A stretch of DNA of 64,000 bases from Pleodorina starrii (Eukaryota > Chlorophyta > Chlorophyceae > Chlamydomonadales > Volvocaceae), in the NCBI GenBank assembly GCA_030267565.1, contig BRXU01000007.1:62001-126000 (forward strand). Reading direction: 5' to 3'. Position 1 is the stretch's first letter; every line of letters begins with the position of its first letter. This document shows positions 1 to 9,130 of the stretch, piece by piece. The notes below the pieces were generated by a model that saw only the letters and a program-made list of their open reading frames with translations, ran no database searches and was not told the origin of the DNA. Both the position numbers and the translations under genes were made by a program.

Positions 1-75
1 CCTATCCTGCTGGTCTATCCTGCTGTCCTATCCTGCTGGTCTATCCTGCTGTCCTATCCTGCTGTCCTGTCCTGC
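1..75. repeat. CTGCTGTCCTAT-type short tandem repeat
   Basis: Repeats of roughly 12-15 bp built from CCTGCTG and TCCTAT fill the left edge. They lie in the intron just before the first visible helicase exon, whose acceptor follows a CTG-rich run. Confidence 0.7.
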
Positions 76-104
76 TGCTGCCGCTGCTGCTGCTGCTGCC
101 ACAG

Positions 105-3100
105 GGCTCTCGTGGAGGTTCTCCGCTACGAGCGCTGCTCGCTGGTTCAGGCCGCCGCCATCCCCGTGTGTCTGGGCCCGGCCGATGTGGTCGCTAAGGC
201 CAAGACGGGCACCGGCAAGACGCTGGCGTTCGTCATACCCGCCATCGAAAAGGTGAGAAAACACATCACCAGAGGTGAAGGGGGTCGGTTTGTACGACAG
301 CGGACGGATGGACGGACGGACGGACGGACCCAACCGGAGGATCGACACTTACCGCCACGTACCGCCACATACCGCCACACACCGCCACGTACCGCCACAA
401 ACTGGCACTTACCGGTGTGCAATCGGTCCGCATCCCTGCCTGACCTCCTCCTCCGCCTGCGAACCAACCTCGGACCATCCTCCTGCGGACCGCTTACCGC
501 GGACTCCTAACTGCTGTCCCGCCCGCAGGTGCTGGCCGACCGAGCCCCTCGCGGCAAGGTGTCGGTGCTGGTCCTGAGCCCCACTCGGGAGCTGGCCCGC
601 CAGATCGGGGCGGAGACGTCCAGGATGCTGTCCTTCCACCCGGGACTGCACTCGATGGTGGGTCCAGCATGCCGTGTGGGGTGGAGTGGGGTGGGGGGGT
701 GGGGGGGGGAGTGCGGTGGGGGGAGGGTGGGATGGGATGGGATGGGATGGGGTGCGGTGGGTGCGGTGGAGTGCGGTGGGGTGGGGTGGGGTGGGGTGGG
801 GTGGGGTGGGGTGGGGTGGGGTGGGGTGGGGTGGGGTGGGGTGCGGTGTGGGGGAGATATCGCATTCAGTGGGTACTGGAAAGAGGGGAGGGGTTACACG
901 GGGGGAGATACCGCAGCGGAGGGACGGCGGTGGCGTGGGGGGGGGGTTAGGAGAGGGCCTGGGGGAGAAAATGGCGGGGGAGGGGGCTTCAGTGGTGGGT
1001 TTGACACGCGACACGCAGGGCGGAAACAGTGGGGCATGGAAGGATTGCAGCTGCCGCCTTCCCTTCCCGGGTTGCGTACCTTTCTCGGATCCAATCGTTG
1101 CTAGGCTCTGGCGGAGGCGGGGGCGGGGGCGGGGGCGGGGGCGTGTCGTCCCGGTTGCCGTGCCCGGGGTCTGCAGTACCTCCTCCTCCCCCTCCCCCGG
1201 GGCGTCCTCGCAGTACGAAGACCTGTGTACGGCAGTACGGCAGTCAGCCGCAATAGTACGGCAATGCCGAACACGAATAGGAGGGGACAGCGCGCACACA
1301 CTGCACGCTTCTTTGATGGATTGGAAGGGATCTGAGCTCTGAGGTTCGTAAACGGGTGATGATGATGTCGTCCACTCGTACCGTGTACGGACATGCAGGT
1401 GGTGTACGGCGGTGTGAATCCGAGGAGCAACCTCCGGGAGATGATGTCGCGCATGCCCGACATCCTCATCGCCACGCCAGGCCGCTGCTGGGACCTCATG
1501 AACGTGAGTCATGTAGTACCGTACGGCATGCAGTACCATGCCAGGCATGAAGCCGGCCGCTGTACTGTACTGCAATACGGCGGAACGGCCGTCCGCAATG
1601 GTGTGAATCTCAACCTTCCGCCCATCCGAACCTCCACCGGTGTCACCATTTCGTATGTATACCACACCGTTTACCACACGTCACCGCTTCGCAATCGTGC
1701 CGCCTCTCACAGCCCTCGCCCTCTCCGTCCCTTCGCTTTCCTGGTTTCCTTCTTCTTTCTTCTTTATCGCCCCTCTCTCCCTCTCTCTCCCCTCTTCAGA
1801 ACCCCGGCCTCCAGTCCATGTTGAGTGCCGTACGGCTGCTGGTACTGGATGAGGCGGACAACCTGCTGGACATGGGGTTCAGGTGGGGGGTTTGGAGGGG
1901 GGTGGGGTGGTATAAGGAAAAACGCGCAGCGGAGAAGGAGACGGCGGTAGCGAACGGACCCCGGGTGAGGGAGGGGTAGGGGGGTGTTGTAAAAGGAGAT
2001 GAATGATGCCGCAGAGGAGGGCCGGGGTGGACTGGGGTGGGGTGGGAGGGTTGAGGGGGGTTGGGGGGCCCAGAACGCGGGGAGGGTGGGGGCCTGTGAA
2101 GACGGGGGGTCGCGGAGGGCCAAAGCCTCGGAGGTCAAGGCATCGGGGAGGGGGAGGGGGGCGGTTGGGGAGCCGGGGGGCGGGGTGTTGTTGAAACAAC
2201 CCCTTCTCTGCCCCCCCCCGCCTGCCCCAAGTCCCCTGTCCCAACCCCGCCTCCCACCTGCCCCCCCCCCCCGCCTCGCCCTGCACCCGCTCTCCTCAGG
2301 CCCCAGATCGCCAGCATCCTCCGCGGCCTGCCCCCCACCCCGCGGCGCCAGACGTTCCTCTTCTCCGCCACCTTCCCCCCCGATGTCAACAAACTGGCGG
2401 GAGTGGCGCTGAAGCGGCAGCACGAGTGAGTACGTTGGCCGTTGGGTGTCGTACCGTAGGGCCCTTTTTACAGCAACTAACGACGACTTCAAAAACCGAT
2501 TCATTTGGTGTCACCCCCTCCACCGTTTGTAGCTGACGGCTAATGTTTCCGTGTTAACGACGCTTCGTGTTGTTGTCAGTGTTCTTGTTGTTGTTGATGG
2601 TGATATGTGGTGGTAATGCTATGTGATATGGTTCCTGGCGCAGGTATGTTGACGCGGTGGGTCGCGGCGAGGTGGCCACTCACGGTCACGTGGAAGCTAG
2701 CTGCCGGGTGGTGCCCCTGGAGTGCTTGAGGGGGCAGCTGCTGGCGCTAATGGCGCTGCACATGGCGCAGGAGCCCCAGTACAAGGTGGGAGGGGAGGGG
2801 GGGAGGGGGGGAAGGGGGCTAGCTAGGGTATGACAGTCCAGGGGTGGCAGCCTGACCCTTGGGCTCCTGGCTCCGTTCGCCAACGTCCCCCTCCCTCCCA
2901 CCCCTACCCTCTCATCTCTACCAACCCCCCTTCCCTCTCCCCCCACCGTCCCCTCCACCCGCCACCGGTATCTTTTTTCTTACCCCCCCTCCCCTCCTCG
3001 CCGGTAACGCTTGCCCCGCTGTTCTTGCCGTGTCTTCACGCACCCTTTCCTTGCTGTGTGTCCTCCTCTTTTCCTGCCGTAGGTGAGTTGGGTTCCGGCG

Positions 3101-5565
3101 GGCTTCGGGGGCTGGGGCATTCCTTGCATCCCAGCTGCACTTTCTCGGCTCGCTTCACAGCACGTCGCTCAGCAACTTCAGCGAATTTCCTACACTTCTC
3201 TTCCAGCCTCGCCTCGTCATCGTCGCGCCTCGACACCGCGGCGGCTGGGCTCGTACTTGCTACACCCTCTCGGTTTGTATATAACGTCCTCCGCTGTTTT
3301 GCAAGCTTACCTCGCTGTTCTTTTGCAGATGAGACGGAATTCTTTTGTTACGTTACCGTTCACGGGCTCCGGCCTATACGTGGATAACCCTCCCCCCCAC
3401 CCCCCCTCCCCCTTCCCTCCACCCCAGATCATCGTGTTCCTGCCCACCGCCCACCTGACCGCCTACCTCGCCGAGTTGTTCGTGTTGGCCGGTCTGAAGA
3501 AGTCGGGGCTGGTGGCCATCCACTCCCGCATGGCCCAGTCGGGGAGGGACCGCGCCTCGGCGGCGTTTCGGGGTGGCAGTCGGCAGGTGCTGTTCAGCAG
3601 CGACGTATCGGCACGGGGGGTGGACTACCCGGGGGTGACACTGGTGATACAGGTGGGTTTGGGGGGTGGGGGGTTGGGTGGTCTGGTGGGGGGTGGAGAG
3701 GTTTTACATGCATAGGTCGGAATCCGCGACCGGTAAATGCAATACTCGTGCGTAGTGAAGTGAAGTCAGGGATGGAAGGGGGGAGGGGAGGGGGAAGGGG
3801 GGAGGGGAGGGGGAAGGGAAGGTAGAGACGAAAGCGCAAGGAGGGGGAGAGGGAAGGGGTGTAGAGGGGGGTTGCGTGCGTGGGATGGGGGTGAGAGTGA
3901 ATGGCGTCGTTCGTGGTGGGTTTGGGGCTGGGGGGTTGAGCGGGGCGGGCAGGTGGGGGCGCATGGGAGGTGTGTGTGTATGCGTGTGTGCGTTGGGGGG
4001 GGGGGTAGGAGTGCCGGTGCGGCGTGCTAGGATGGCCCCTGGGGGGGTGGGGGGGTGGGGAATTGCTGCTCTTCCCAATGCCGGACGCGGCATTGGGAAG
4101 AGCAGCTGAGGGCGTGAGGGGGAAAGGTGAAGCGGGAGTCGCTGGTGGCAGTGTTGGTGGTGGTGGTGGGGTAGTACTCTTTACGATTATAGCTTGGTGC
4201 CTGGCTGCCGCAACCAGCTGCACCCACTCGCGCAGTGAACTCAAACAACCCCAGCCCTCCTCCCCCTCCCCCCTCCCCCCCCCGGCGCCATTTCTCTTAC
4301 CAACGCCGCCATCTCTCTTACCGTTCACGGGCTCCGGCCTGTCCGTGGATAAGGCCACCCACTATCCCCTCCGGTATTCGTTCATTCTTACCCCCCTCCC
4401 CTCCTCCCCTCCCCCCCGGTTCGTCAACGTCTCCGTCTCCGCTGCTTCTTTTTCCCCCCTTCCCCCCTTCCCCTCCCCCCCTCCCTCCCTTCCCTTAACC
4501 CTTCCCCCCTTCCCCCCTTCCCCTCCCTCCCTCCCCCCAGGTGGGCGCCCCCTCCAGCCGCGATCAGTACATCCACCGGGCTGGTCGCACCGGCCGAGCC
4601 GGCCGCCCCGGGCAGTGCACCCTTCTGCTGGCGGACTTTGAGGAGGCCTTCCTCACCCAGCTGGCCGACCTACCCATCACCCGCATCAACCAGCCGCTGC
4701 AGCTGCCGCCGCCACTGCAGCAGCAGCAGCAGGGTCAGCAGCGGGTGGATGCTCCGATGTCGGAGGGTCTGGTGCGGGAGCCGGAGCGGGCGTTTGCTCG
4801 TGCGGCGGAGCGGATTGATGCGGAGACGCGGCTGAGTGCCTTCAAGAGTGTGCTGGGCTACTACAGGGGACACCAACAGATGCGGTAAGTGCGGAGGCAG
4901 CGGGTGTGGGTGTGGGTTTGTGGCTTTGTGCTTGTGTTTGTGTGTTTGTGTGGGGTGGAGCGGGACAGGGGCAGCCGCACCTACTCCGCGCCTCCCCCCG
5001 CCCCGCACCTCCAACCCACACCCAACACACCCCACTCCACCCCACCCCCTCACCCCCGCCCCCCCTCCTCCCCCCCTTCAGGTTCTCCTCCCGGCAGCTG
5101 GTGGACATCATCAACGGCTACGCGGTGGAGGTGATGAGCTGCCCCTCACCGCCCCCCCTTTCACCCCACTTTGCAAAGAAGATGGGCGTACACGGAGTGC
5201 CGGGCCTGGTGATGAGCGACCCGGCGCAGGAGGAGGAGGGGCAGGAATGGCAGGAGGGGGAGGAGGGGGAGGGGGCGGGCGGCCGCGGCCGGCGGCAGCG
5301 GGGAGGAAGTGACGGCGGCGGCGGCGGCGGAGGCGGCGGTTCGGGGAGGAGGTGGGAGAGGGAGGGAGAGGGGAGCGGTCGAGATGGTCCCGGCGGGTGG
5401 CCGCAGCGGCGGAGGCCGGCGCCACACGCGGAGCCGGCGGCGCATGGCGGAGGTGGAGGAGGAGGTGGCGCGCGGCGCGCGCGGGAGCATCGTCGTGAGC
5501 CGGGCCGCCAGAGCGGCGGCGGAGGTGGAGGCGGAGGAGGCGGACGGGGGGGCGGCGGCCACTGA
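105..5565 (+). CDS. DEAD-box ATP-dependent RNA helicase, MSS116/RH26-31-like (5' part outside window)
   Basis: Nine exons are visible: 105-252, 529-657, 1399-1503, 1800-1882, 2300-2425, 2644-2785, 3428-3652, 4541-4884 and 5082-5565. All phases join and the stop is TGA. ATP-dependent RNA unwinding is inferred from the helicase core in order: a Q-motif region, motif I AKTGTGKT (exon 1), PTREL (exon 2), TPGR (exon 3), VLDEADNLLDMGF (exon 4), SATFP (exon 5), SSDVSARGVDYPGV (exon 7) and YIHRAGRTGRAG (exon 8). The pattern SARGVDYP followed by DQYIHRAGRTGR is typical of the MSS116 / plant RH25-RH26-RH31 branch, which acts in organelles on intron splicing or ribosome assembly. The N-terminus, where a transit peptide would lie, is outside the window. 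The last exon ends in a long Gly/Arg-rich tail, a possible RNA-binding extension. Family is sure; subfamily and location are inferred. Confidence 0.9.
776..843 (+). repeat. GGGGT pentanucleotide microsatellite
   Basis: More than a dozen near-perfect GGGGT units lie in helicase intron 2, on the coding strand. Closely spaced G4 runs could form a quadruplex in DNA or pre-mRNA. The array is internal to an intron and the unit is not the plant/algal telomere repeat. Confidence 0.85.
3250..3390 (+). repeat. Long copy of sense-oriented intronic repeat (core GGCCTATACGTGGATAACC)
   Basis: This stretch in helicase intron 6 matches 20010-20138 in intron 12 of the CPSF-A-like gene. Both read CTCGGTTTGTAT, then TAACG, then GCAAG(C/T)TTACCTCG, then TTTGCAGA, and end in CGGGCTCCGGCCTATACGTG followed by GATAACC. 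The core ends 38 bp before the next exon. Shorter copies occur in other introns. Confidence 0.75.
4320..4355 (+). repeat. Short copy of the intronic repeat
   Basis: TACCGTTCACGGGCTCCGGC followed by CTGTCCGTGGATAAG repeats the last part of the 3250-3390 element with two substitutions. It lies in helicase intron 7 in sense orientation. Confidence 0.7.
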
Positions 5566-6236
5566 TGGGGTTAGTGGGGGGCATGGCACCGTTGGCGGCG
5601 GCCGGTGATTGAGGAATTCCTTGAAAATTGAAAATTCCTTGAGGAGGGGCATTGAGGAATAAGAATTGGCAGCGAAGAGACGGAGGCGATGGAGGAGTAG
5701 GAGCGGTTTCCGTTTCGTGTACCGTATGAACGAGTGGGGTGGGACATGGCGGTGGCAGCGGCGGCGGGCGTGTGGGGCCGTGTGTGACCAAGAGCCCGTC
5801 TTCTTGGAAGAGTGTTTCTGTTTTCAGTTTCTGGCGGCGTTGAAATTGTGATACGAGTGTGTTCAGTCGTGTGTGGCATGCAGTGTCGTACTGGTTGTAC
5901 TAAACTGGGGATAGCGGGATACTGGCACGTGAAGCGCCCGCCAGATGTCGTCGTGTCGGGCTTCATGGGTTCATGACGTGATCTTACATGGCATTGGATT
6001 GTTGGATTGGGAGGGAGGCCCGTCGCCGGGGAGGCGTGCGCGCTTGTTTTGTGAATGGACCGCGTTTTACACAGCGGACCCAAAAAGGATCACATCGGTG
6101 CATTCCGCTGCGTGCTCTGCGTTCGGGACCCCAAAAGGATATTAGGCCTCAGAGGAGGTTAAACCGCCACTGGTGACTTCGGCGGTGTGGAAGGGGGATT
6201 GGGTTGGGAAGCAGAGGGCCAAGAAGAGGTAGGGCG
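5566..6236 (+). other. Helicase 3' UTR / intergenic
   Basis: There is no convincing gene between the helicase stop and the retroelement. No TGTAA signal was seen on this strand, so the 3' end of the transcript is not placed. A sequence similar to CGGACCCAAAAAGGATCACA (6075-6097) recurs in part near 6124 and near 42060. Confidence 0.5.
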
Positions 6237-7384
6237 AGGATGGGCGGTCCACACGGCAAAGGTGCAGGCGATAAGTGTCCACAACTCAGGGATGCGGTTT
6301 GAGGGTGGTAGGATGCGAGGGTTACAATGAGGGGCCACTAAGGCCCTGCGCTGGCGCAGTCTTGAGTCAACTAGTCCATGTCGGCTAGGTGGGGTGTGTA
6401 CCGGAGGCCTGCCCCGAAAGGGTTTGGCGCGGCAGTTTTCTGCCCACGTGCAGATGCAATTCCCGTAAAGCTTTCGGACGTCAACTTTTGCTGAAGGCAG
6501 GTTCGCTTGCTTGACCCTAAACTTGTGCTGTTAGAAGTTGGTTTGCCGTTTGTGGACGAGCAAGAAATTTCAACGGACCAACTAAAACAAAAAACATGGA
6601 AGGCCAAGCCAGAAGGCAGCCCCGCATATATATATTTTCATTCTTGACGCCTTCTTCTTACGATATATCAATATGGACGTTGATCCCCGTGTCCCCGTCA
6701 AGGGCGGGGTTTTCATGAGAAATCATCGTTCGTTACACACAAAGGGTACCTGCAAGCAATGAAAGCCGTCCTTATTCGGTAGGTAGGCCGGGTGAGGGCC
6801 GGCTACCGCGAGGATGGGCGGTCCACACGGCAAAGGTGCAGGCGATAAGTGTCCACAACTCTGGGATGCGGTTTGAGGGTGGTAGGATGCGAGGGTTACA
6901 ATGAGGGGCCACTAAGGCCCTGCGCTGGCGCAGTCTTGAGTCAACTAGTCCATGTCGGCTAGGTGGGGTGTGTACCGGAGGCCTGCCCCGAAAGGGTTTG
7001 GCGCGGCAGTTTTCTGCCCACGTGCAGATGCAATTCCCGTAAAGCTTTCGGACGTCAACTTTTGCTGAAGGCAGGTTCGCTTGCTTGACCCTAAACTTGT
7101 GCTGTTAGAAGTTGGTTTGCCGTTTGTGGACGAGCAAGAAATTTCAACGGACCAACTAAAACAAAAAACATGGAAGGCCAAGCCAGAAGGCAGCCCCGCA
7201 TATATATATTTTCATTCTTGACGCCTTCTTCTTACGATATATCAATATGGACGTTGATCCCCGTGTCCCCGTCAAGGGCGGGGTTTTCATGAGAAATCAT
7301 CGTTCGTTACACACAAAGGGTACCTGCAAGCAATGAAAGCCGTCCTTATTCGGTAGGTAGGCCGGGTGAGGGCCGGCTACCGCG
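6237..7384. repeat. 574-bp near-perfect direct tandem duplication
   Basis: The unit at 6237-6810 is repeated at 6811-7384. The one difference I noticed is CTCAGGGATG versus CTCTGGGATG. Each unit ends in block A of the retroelement. Each carries an identical 78-codon minus-strand ORF with no recognisable motif, which I do not treat as a gene. Confidence 0.9.
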
Positions 7385-7573
7385 AAAGCTATCGCTAAGG
7401 CCTTAATGCCCACAGCCTCGCAGCAACCACCCTATGTAGCTACAAAACCCGAAAATCACTCCTCCACGCCTTCGCGGACACCTTAACTGGCACCATGTGC
7501 CGTACCAACGCCCTCCTCTGAGTTCACAGAAAACCTTGGTTTTCTAGCGTTGCACTCAGAAAACCTTCAGTTT
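7365..7573 (-). repeat. Direct repeat, copy 1 (209 bp) of the retroelement
   Basis: Identical over its full length, as far as I could compare, to 8873-9081, exactly 1508 bp away with no indel. It begins GGTGAGGGCCGGCTACCGCG and ends in CCTTCAGTTT. It lies downstream of the gag ORF on the minus strand. Confidence 0.85.
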
Positions 7574-7745
7574 TCATGAGAAATCATCGTTCGTTACACA
7601 CAAAGGGTACCTGCAAGCAATGAAAGCCGTCCTTATTCGGTAGGTAGGCCGGGTGAGGGCCGGCTACCGCGAAACTTTAATAATCGAGGGAGGCGGGTAA
7701 AGCCAACCAACCCCCTGTCGCAGACAGGCCGACTTTCGTACCCCA

Positions 7746-8070
7746 CGCCCTTAAGAGGGCCACGGCCGCAAGCTAGGGCTTGCGCCGACCACGCACACCG
7801 AGGCTTGTGCCCCACCGCCCTTAAGAGGGCCACGGCCGCAAGCTAGGGCTTGTGCCGACCACACACACCGAGGCTTGTGCCCCACCGCCCTTAAGAGGGC
7901 TACGGCCGCAAGCTAGGGCTTGCGCCGACCACGCACACCGAGGCTTGTGCCCCACCGCCCTTAAGAGGGCTACGGCCGCAAGCTAGGGCTTGCGCCGACC
8001 ACGCACACCGAGGCTTGCACCCCACCGCCCTTAAGAGGGCCACGGCCGCAAGCTAAGGCTTGCGCCGACC
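7746..8070. repeat. 70-bp tandem repeat, five copies
   Basis: The word TTAAGAGGGC recurs at 7751, 7821, 7891, 7961 and 8031, an exact 70-bp period. Copies differ by a few substitutions and contain CGGCCGCAAGCTAGGGCTTG. The array starts just 3' of the gag-like stop codon on the minus strand. Confidence 0.92.
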
Positions 8071-8088
8071 CAAGCCCAATGATGTCCG

Positions 8089-8859
8089 CTACTTCGGCGG
8101 GTTCGGGCACTCCTTGGCCCAGTGGCCCATGGCGTTGCACTTGTAACACGGCCCCTTGGGGGCCTTCGGCGCCGACGGCCCCGCCGCGGCCGCCACCTGC
8201 GCCGGTTGCGCCTTCCCGGGGGGCTTAGCAACCTTCCGGCTCTCAGCTGCGGCCTTGATGGCCTTCTTCAGCGCCTTCTGCTCTTCCTCCGTGGCCGCGT
8301 AGGGCGTTCCCCGCATCTGGCCCACGACATCCCACCCGTGGTGGTGCGCGATGACCAGCTCTTTTGCCTGCTGCTCGAAGACTTCTTGCGTCTTGCGAAC
8401 CGCCTCCTCCATCGCCTCCGCGCGCTCCGCCCGGTTAGCCGCGGGAGCATCAACGACCGCGCGCCACTTGAGCTGCACGTCTGCGAACACGTCGTGTAAG
8501 TGAACCAGACGCTGCCGCTGTCCGATGAGCGACTTGTTCCCTTTGCCCTCTGAGGCGCCGAAGTCGCAATCGTAGTCCGGCAGGACCATGCGTTGCCTCT
8601 TTGGGGCCGGCTCCACTCTCTCCCGCTGTTCAAGCAGCATTCGCTGTGTCAATAAATGGAGGAGCTGCTGGTGCTCGCGCACCGCATCCATGTACTGCGC
8701 GTAAGCCTCGCGTAGCTGCCCGGTCAAAATTTTTCCCGGATCCGTCACAAGTTGCACCTTTGCAGCTTTGACATTTTTGTGTTCCAAAAGAGCGTTAAGA
8801 CGCTTCGATGCTTCATCTACGAGAGAGCCCAGCTGGTCGGACGCAAGGTCAATGTCCAT
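8089..8859 (-). CDS. Gag-like protein with CCHC zinc knuckle
   Basis: A 256-residue intronless ORF begins with ATG at 8859. The N-terminal and middle parts are charged and helical (residues about 1-200). A Pro/Ala linker follows, then a C-terminal zinc knuckle with Cys238, Cys241, His246 and Cys251 in CX2CX4HX4C spacing, as in retrotransposon Gag nucleocapsid domains that bind template RNA. It lies between the direct repeats of the element and is oriented away from the neighbouring CPSF-A-like gene. No polymerase ORF follows. The uninterrupted frame suggests either recent insertion or use in trans. Gag is the best reading; a host zinc-knuckle protein is less likely given the flanking repeats. 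Confidence 0.75.
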   Translation of the reverse strand: MDIDLASDQLGSLVDEASKRLNALLEHKNVKAAKVQLVTDPGKILTGQLREAYAQYMDAVREHQQLLHLLTQRMLLEQRERVEPAPKRQRMVLPDYDCDFGASEGKGNKSLIGQRQRLVHLHDVFADVQLKWRAVVDAPAANRAERAEAMEEAVRKTQEVFEQQAKELVIAHHHGWDVVGQMRGTPYAATEEEQKALKKAIKAAAESRKVAKPPGKAQPAQVAAAAGPSAPKAPKGPCYKCNAMGHWAKECPNPPK

Positions 8860-8872
8860 TGTTAAAATTTAT

Positions 8873-9081
8873 GGTGAGGGCCGGCTACCGCGAAAGCTAT
8901 CGCTAAGGCCTTAATGCCCACAGCCTCGCAGCAACCACCCTATGTAGCTACAAAACCCGAAAATCACTCCTCCACGCCTTCGCGGACACCTTAACTGGCA
9001 CCATGTGCCGTACCAACGCCCTCCTCTGAGTTCACAGAAAACCTTGGTTTTCTAGCGTTGCACTCAGAAAACCTTCAGTTT
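8873..9081 (-). repeat. Direct repeat, copy 2 (209 bp) of the retroelement
   Basis: Second copy of 7365-7573. It lies immediately upstream of the gag-like ORF on the minus strand and ends 50 bp before the ATG of the CPSF-A-like gene on the plus strand, so it probably forms part of that gene's promoter or 5' UTR. Confidence 0.85.
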
Positions 9082-9130
9082 GCTGACACATACAAAGTTT
9101 GTTAGGTGTTCGTAGCGATCCAGCCAAAAT

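Larger units (their letters stand above)
6237..9081 (-). mobile_element. Non-autonomous retroelement with split direct repeats and gag-like ORF
   Basis: Repeated blocks surround one minus-strand gag-like ORF. Block A (101 bp) is at 6710-6810, 7284-7384 and 7571-7671. Block B (186 bp) is at 7385-7570 and again at 8893-9078, where it is preceded by the last 20 bp of A. Read on the minus strand the order is B, gag, 70-bp array, A, B, A. No reverse transcriptase, integrase or tyrosine recombinase is visible, so the element would need enzymes from elsewhere. Two readings fit. One is an LTR-type element with gag only, with 209-bp repeats at 7365-7573 and 8873-9081. The other is a deleted DIRS/PAT-type element, a class known in Volvox as Kangaroo, whose hallmark is split direct repeats. 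The outer ends and any target-site duplication were not established. Confidence 0.65.

Noticed and set aside
776..843. Internal telomere repeat
   Set aside because: The unit is GGGGT, not TTTAGGG or TTTTAGGG, and it sits within an intron.
6371..7181. Two identical 78-codon minus-strand ORFs in the 574-bp repeats
   Set aside because: No motif and no upstream signals. They are identical only because the repeat is duplicated.
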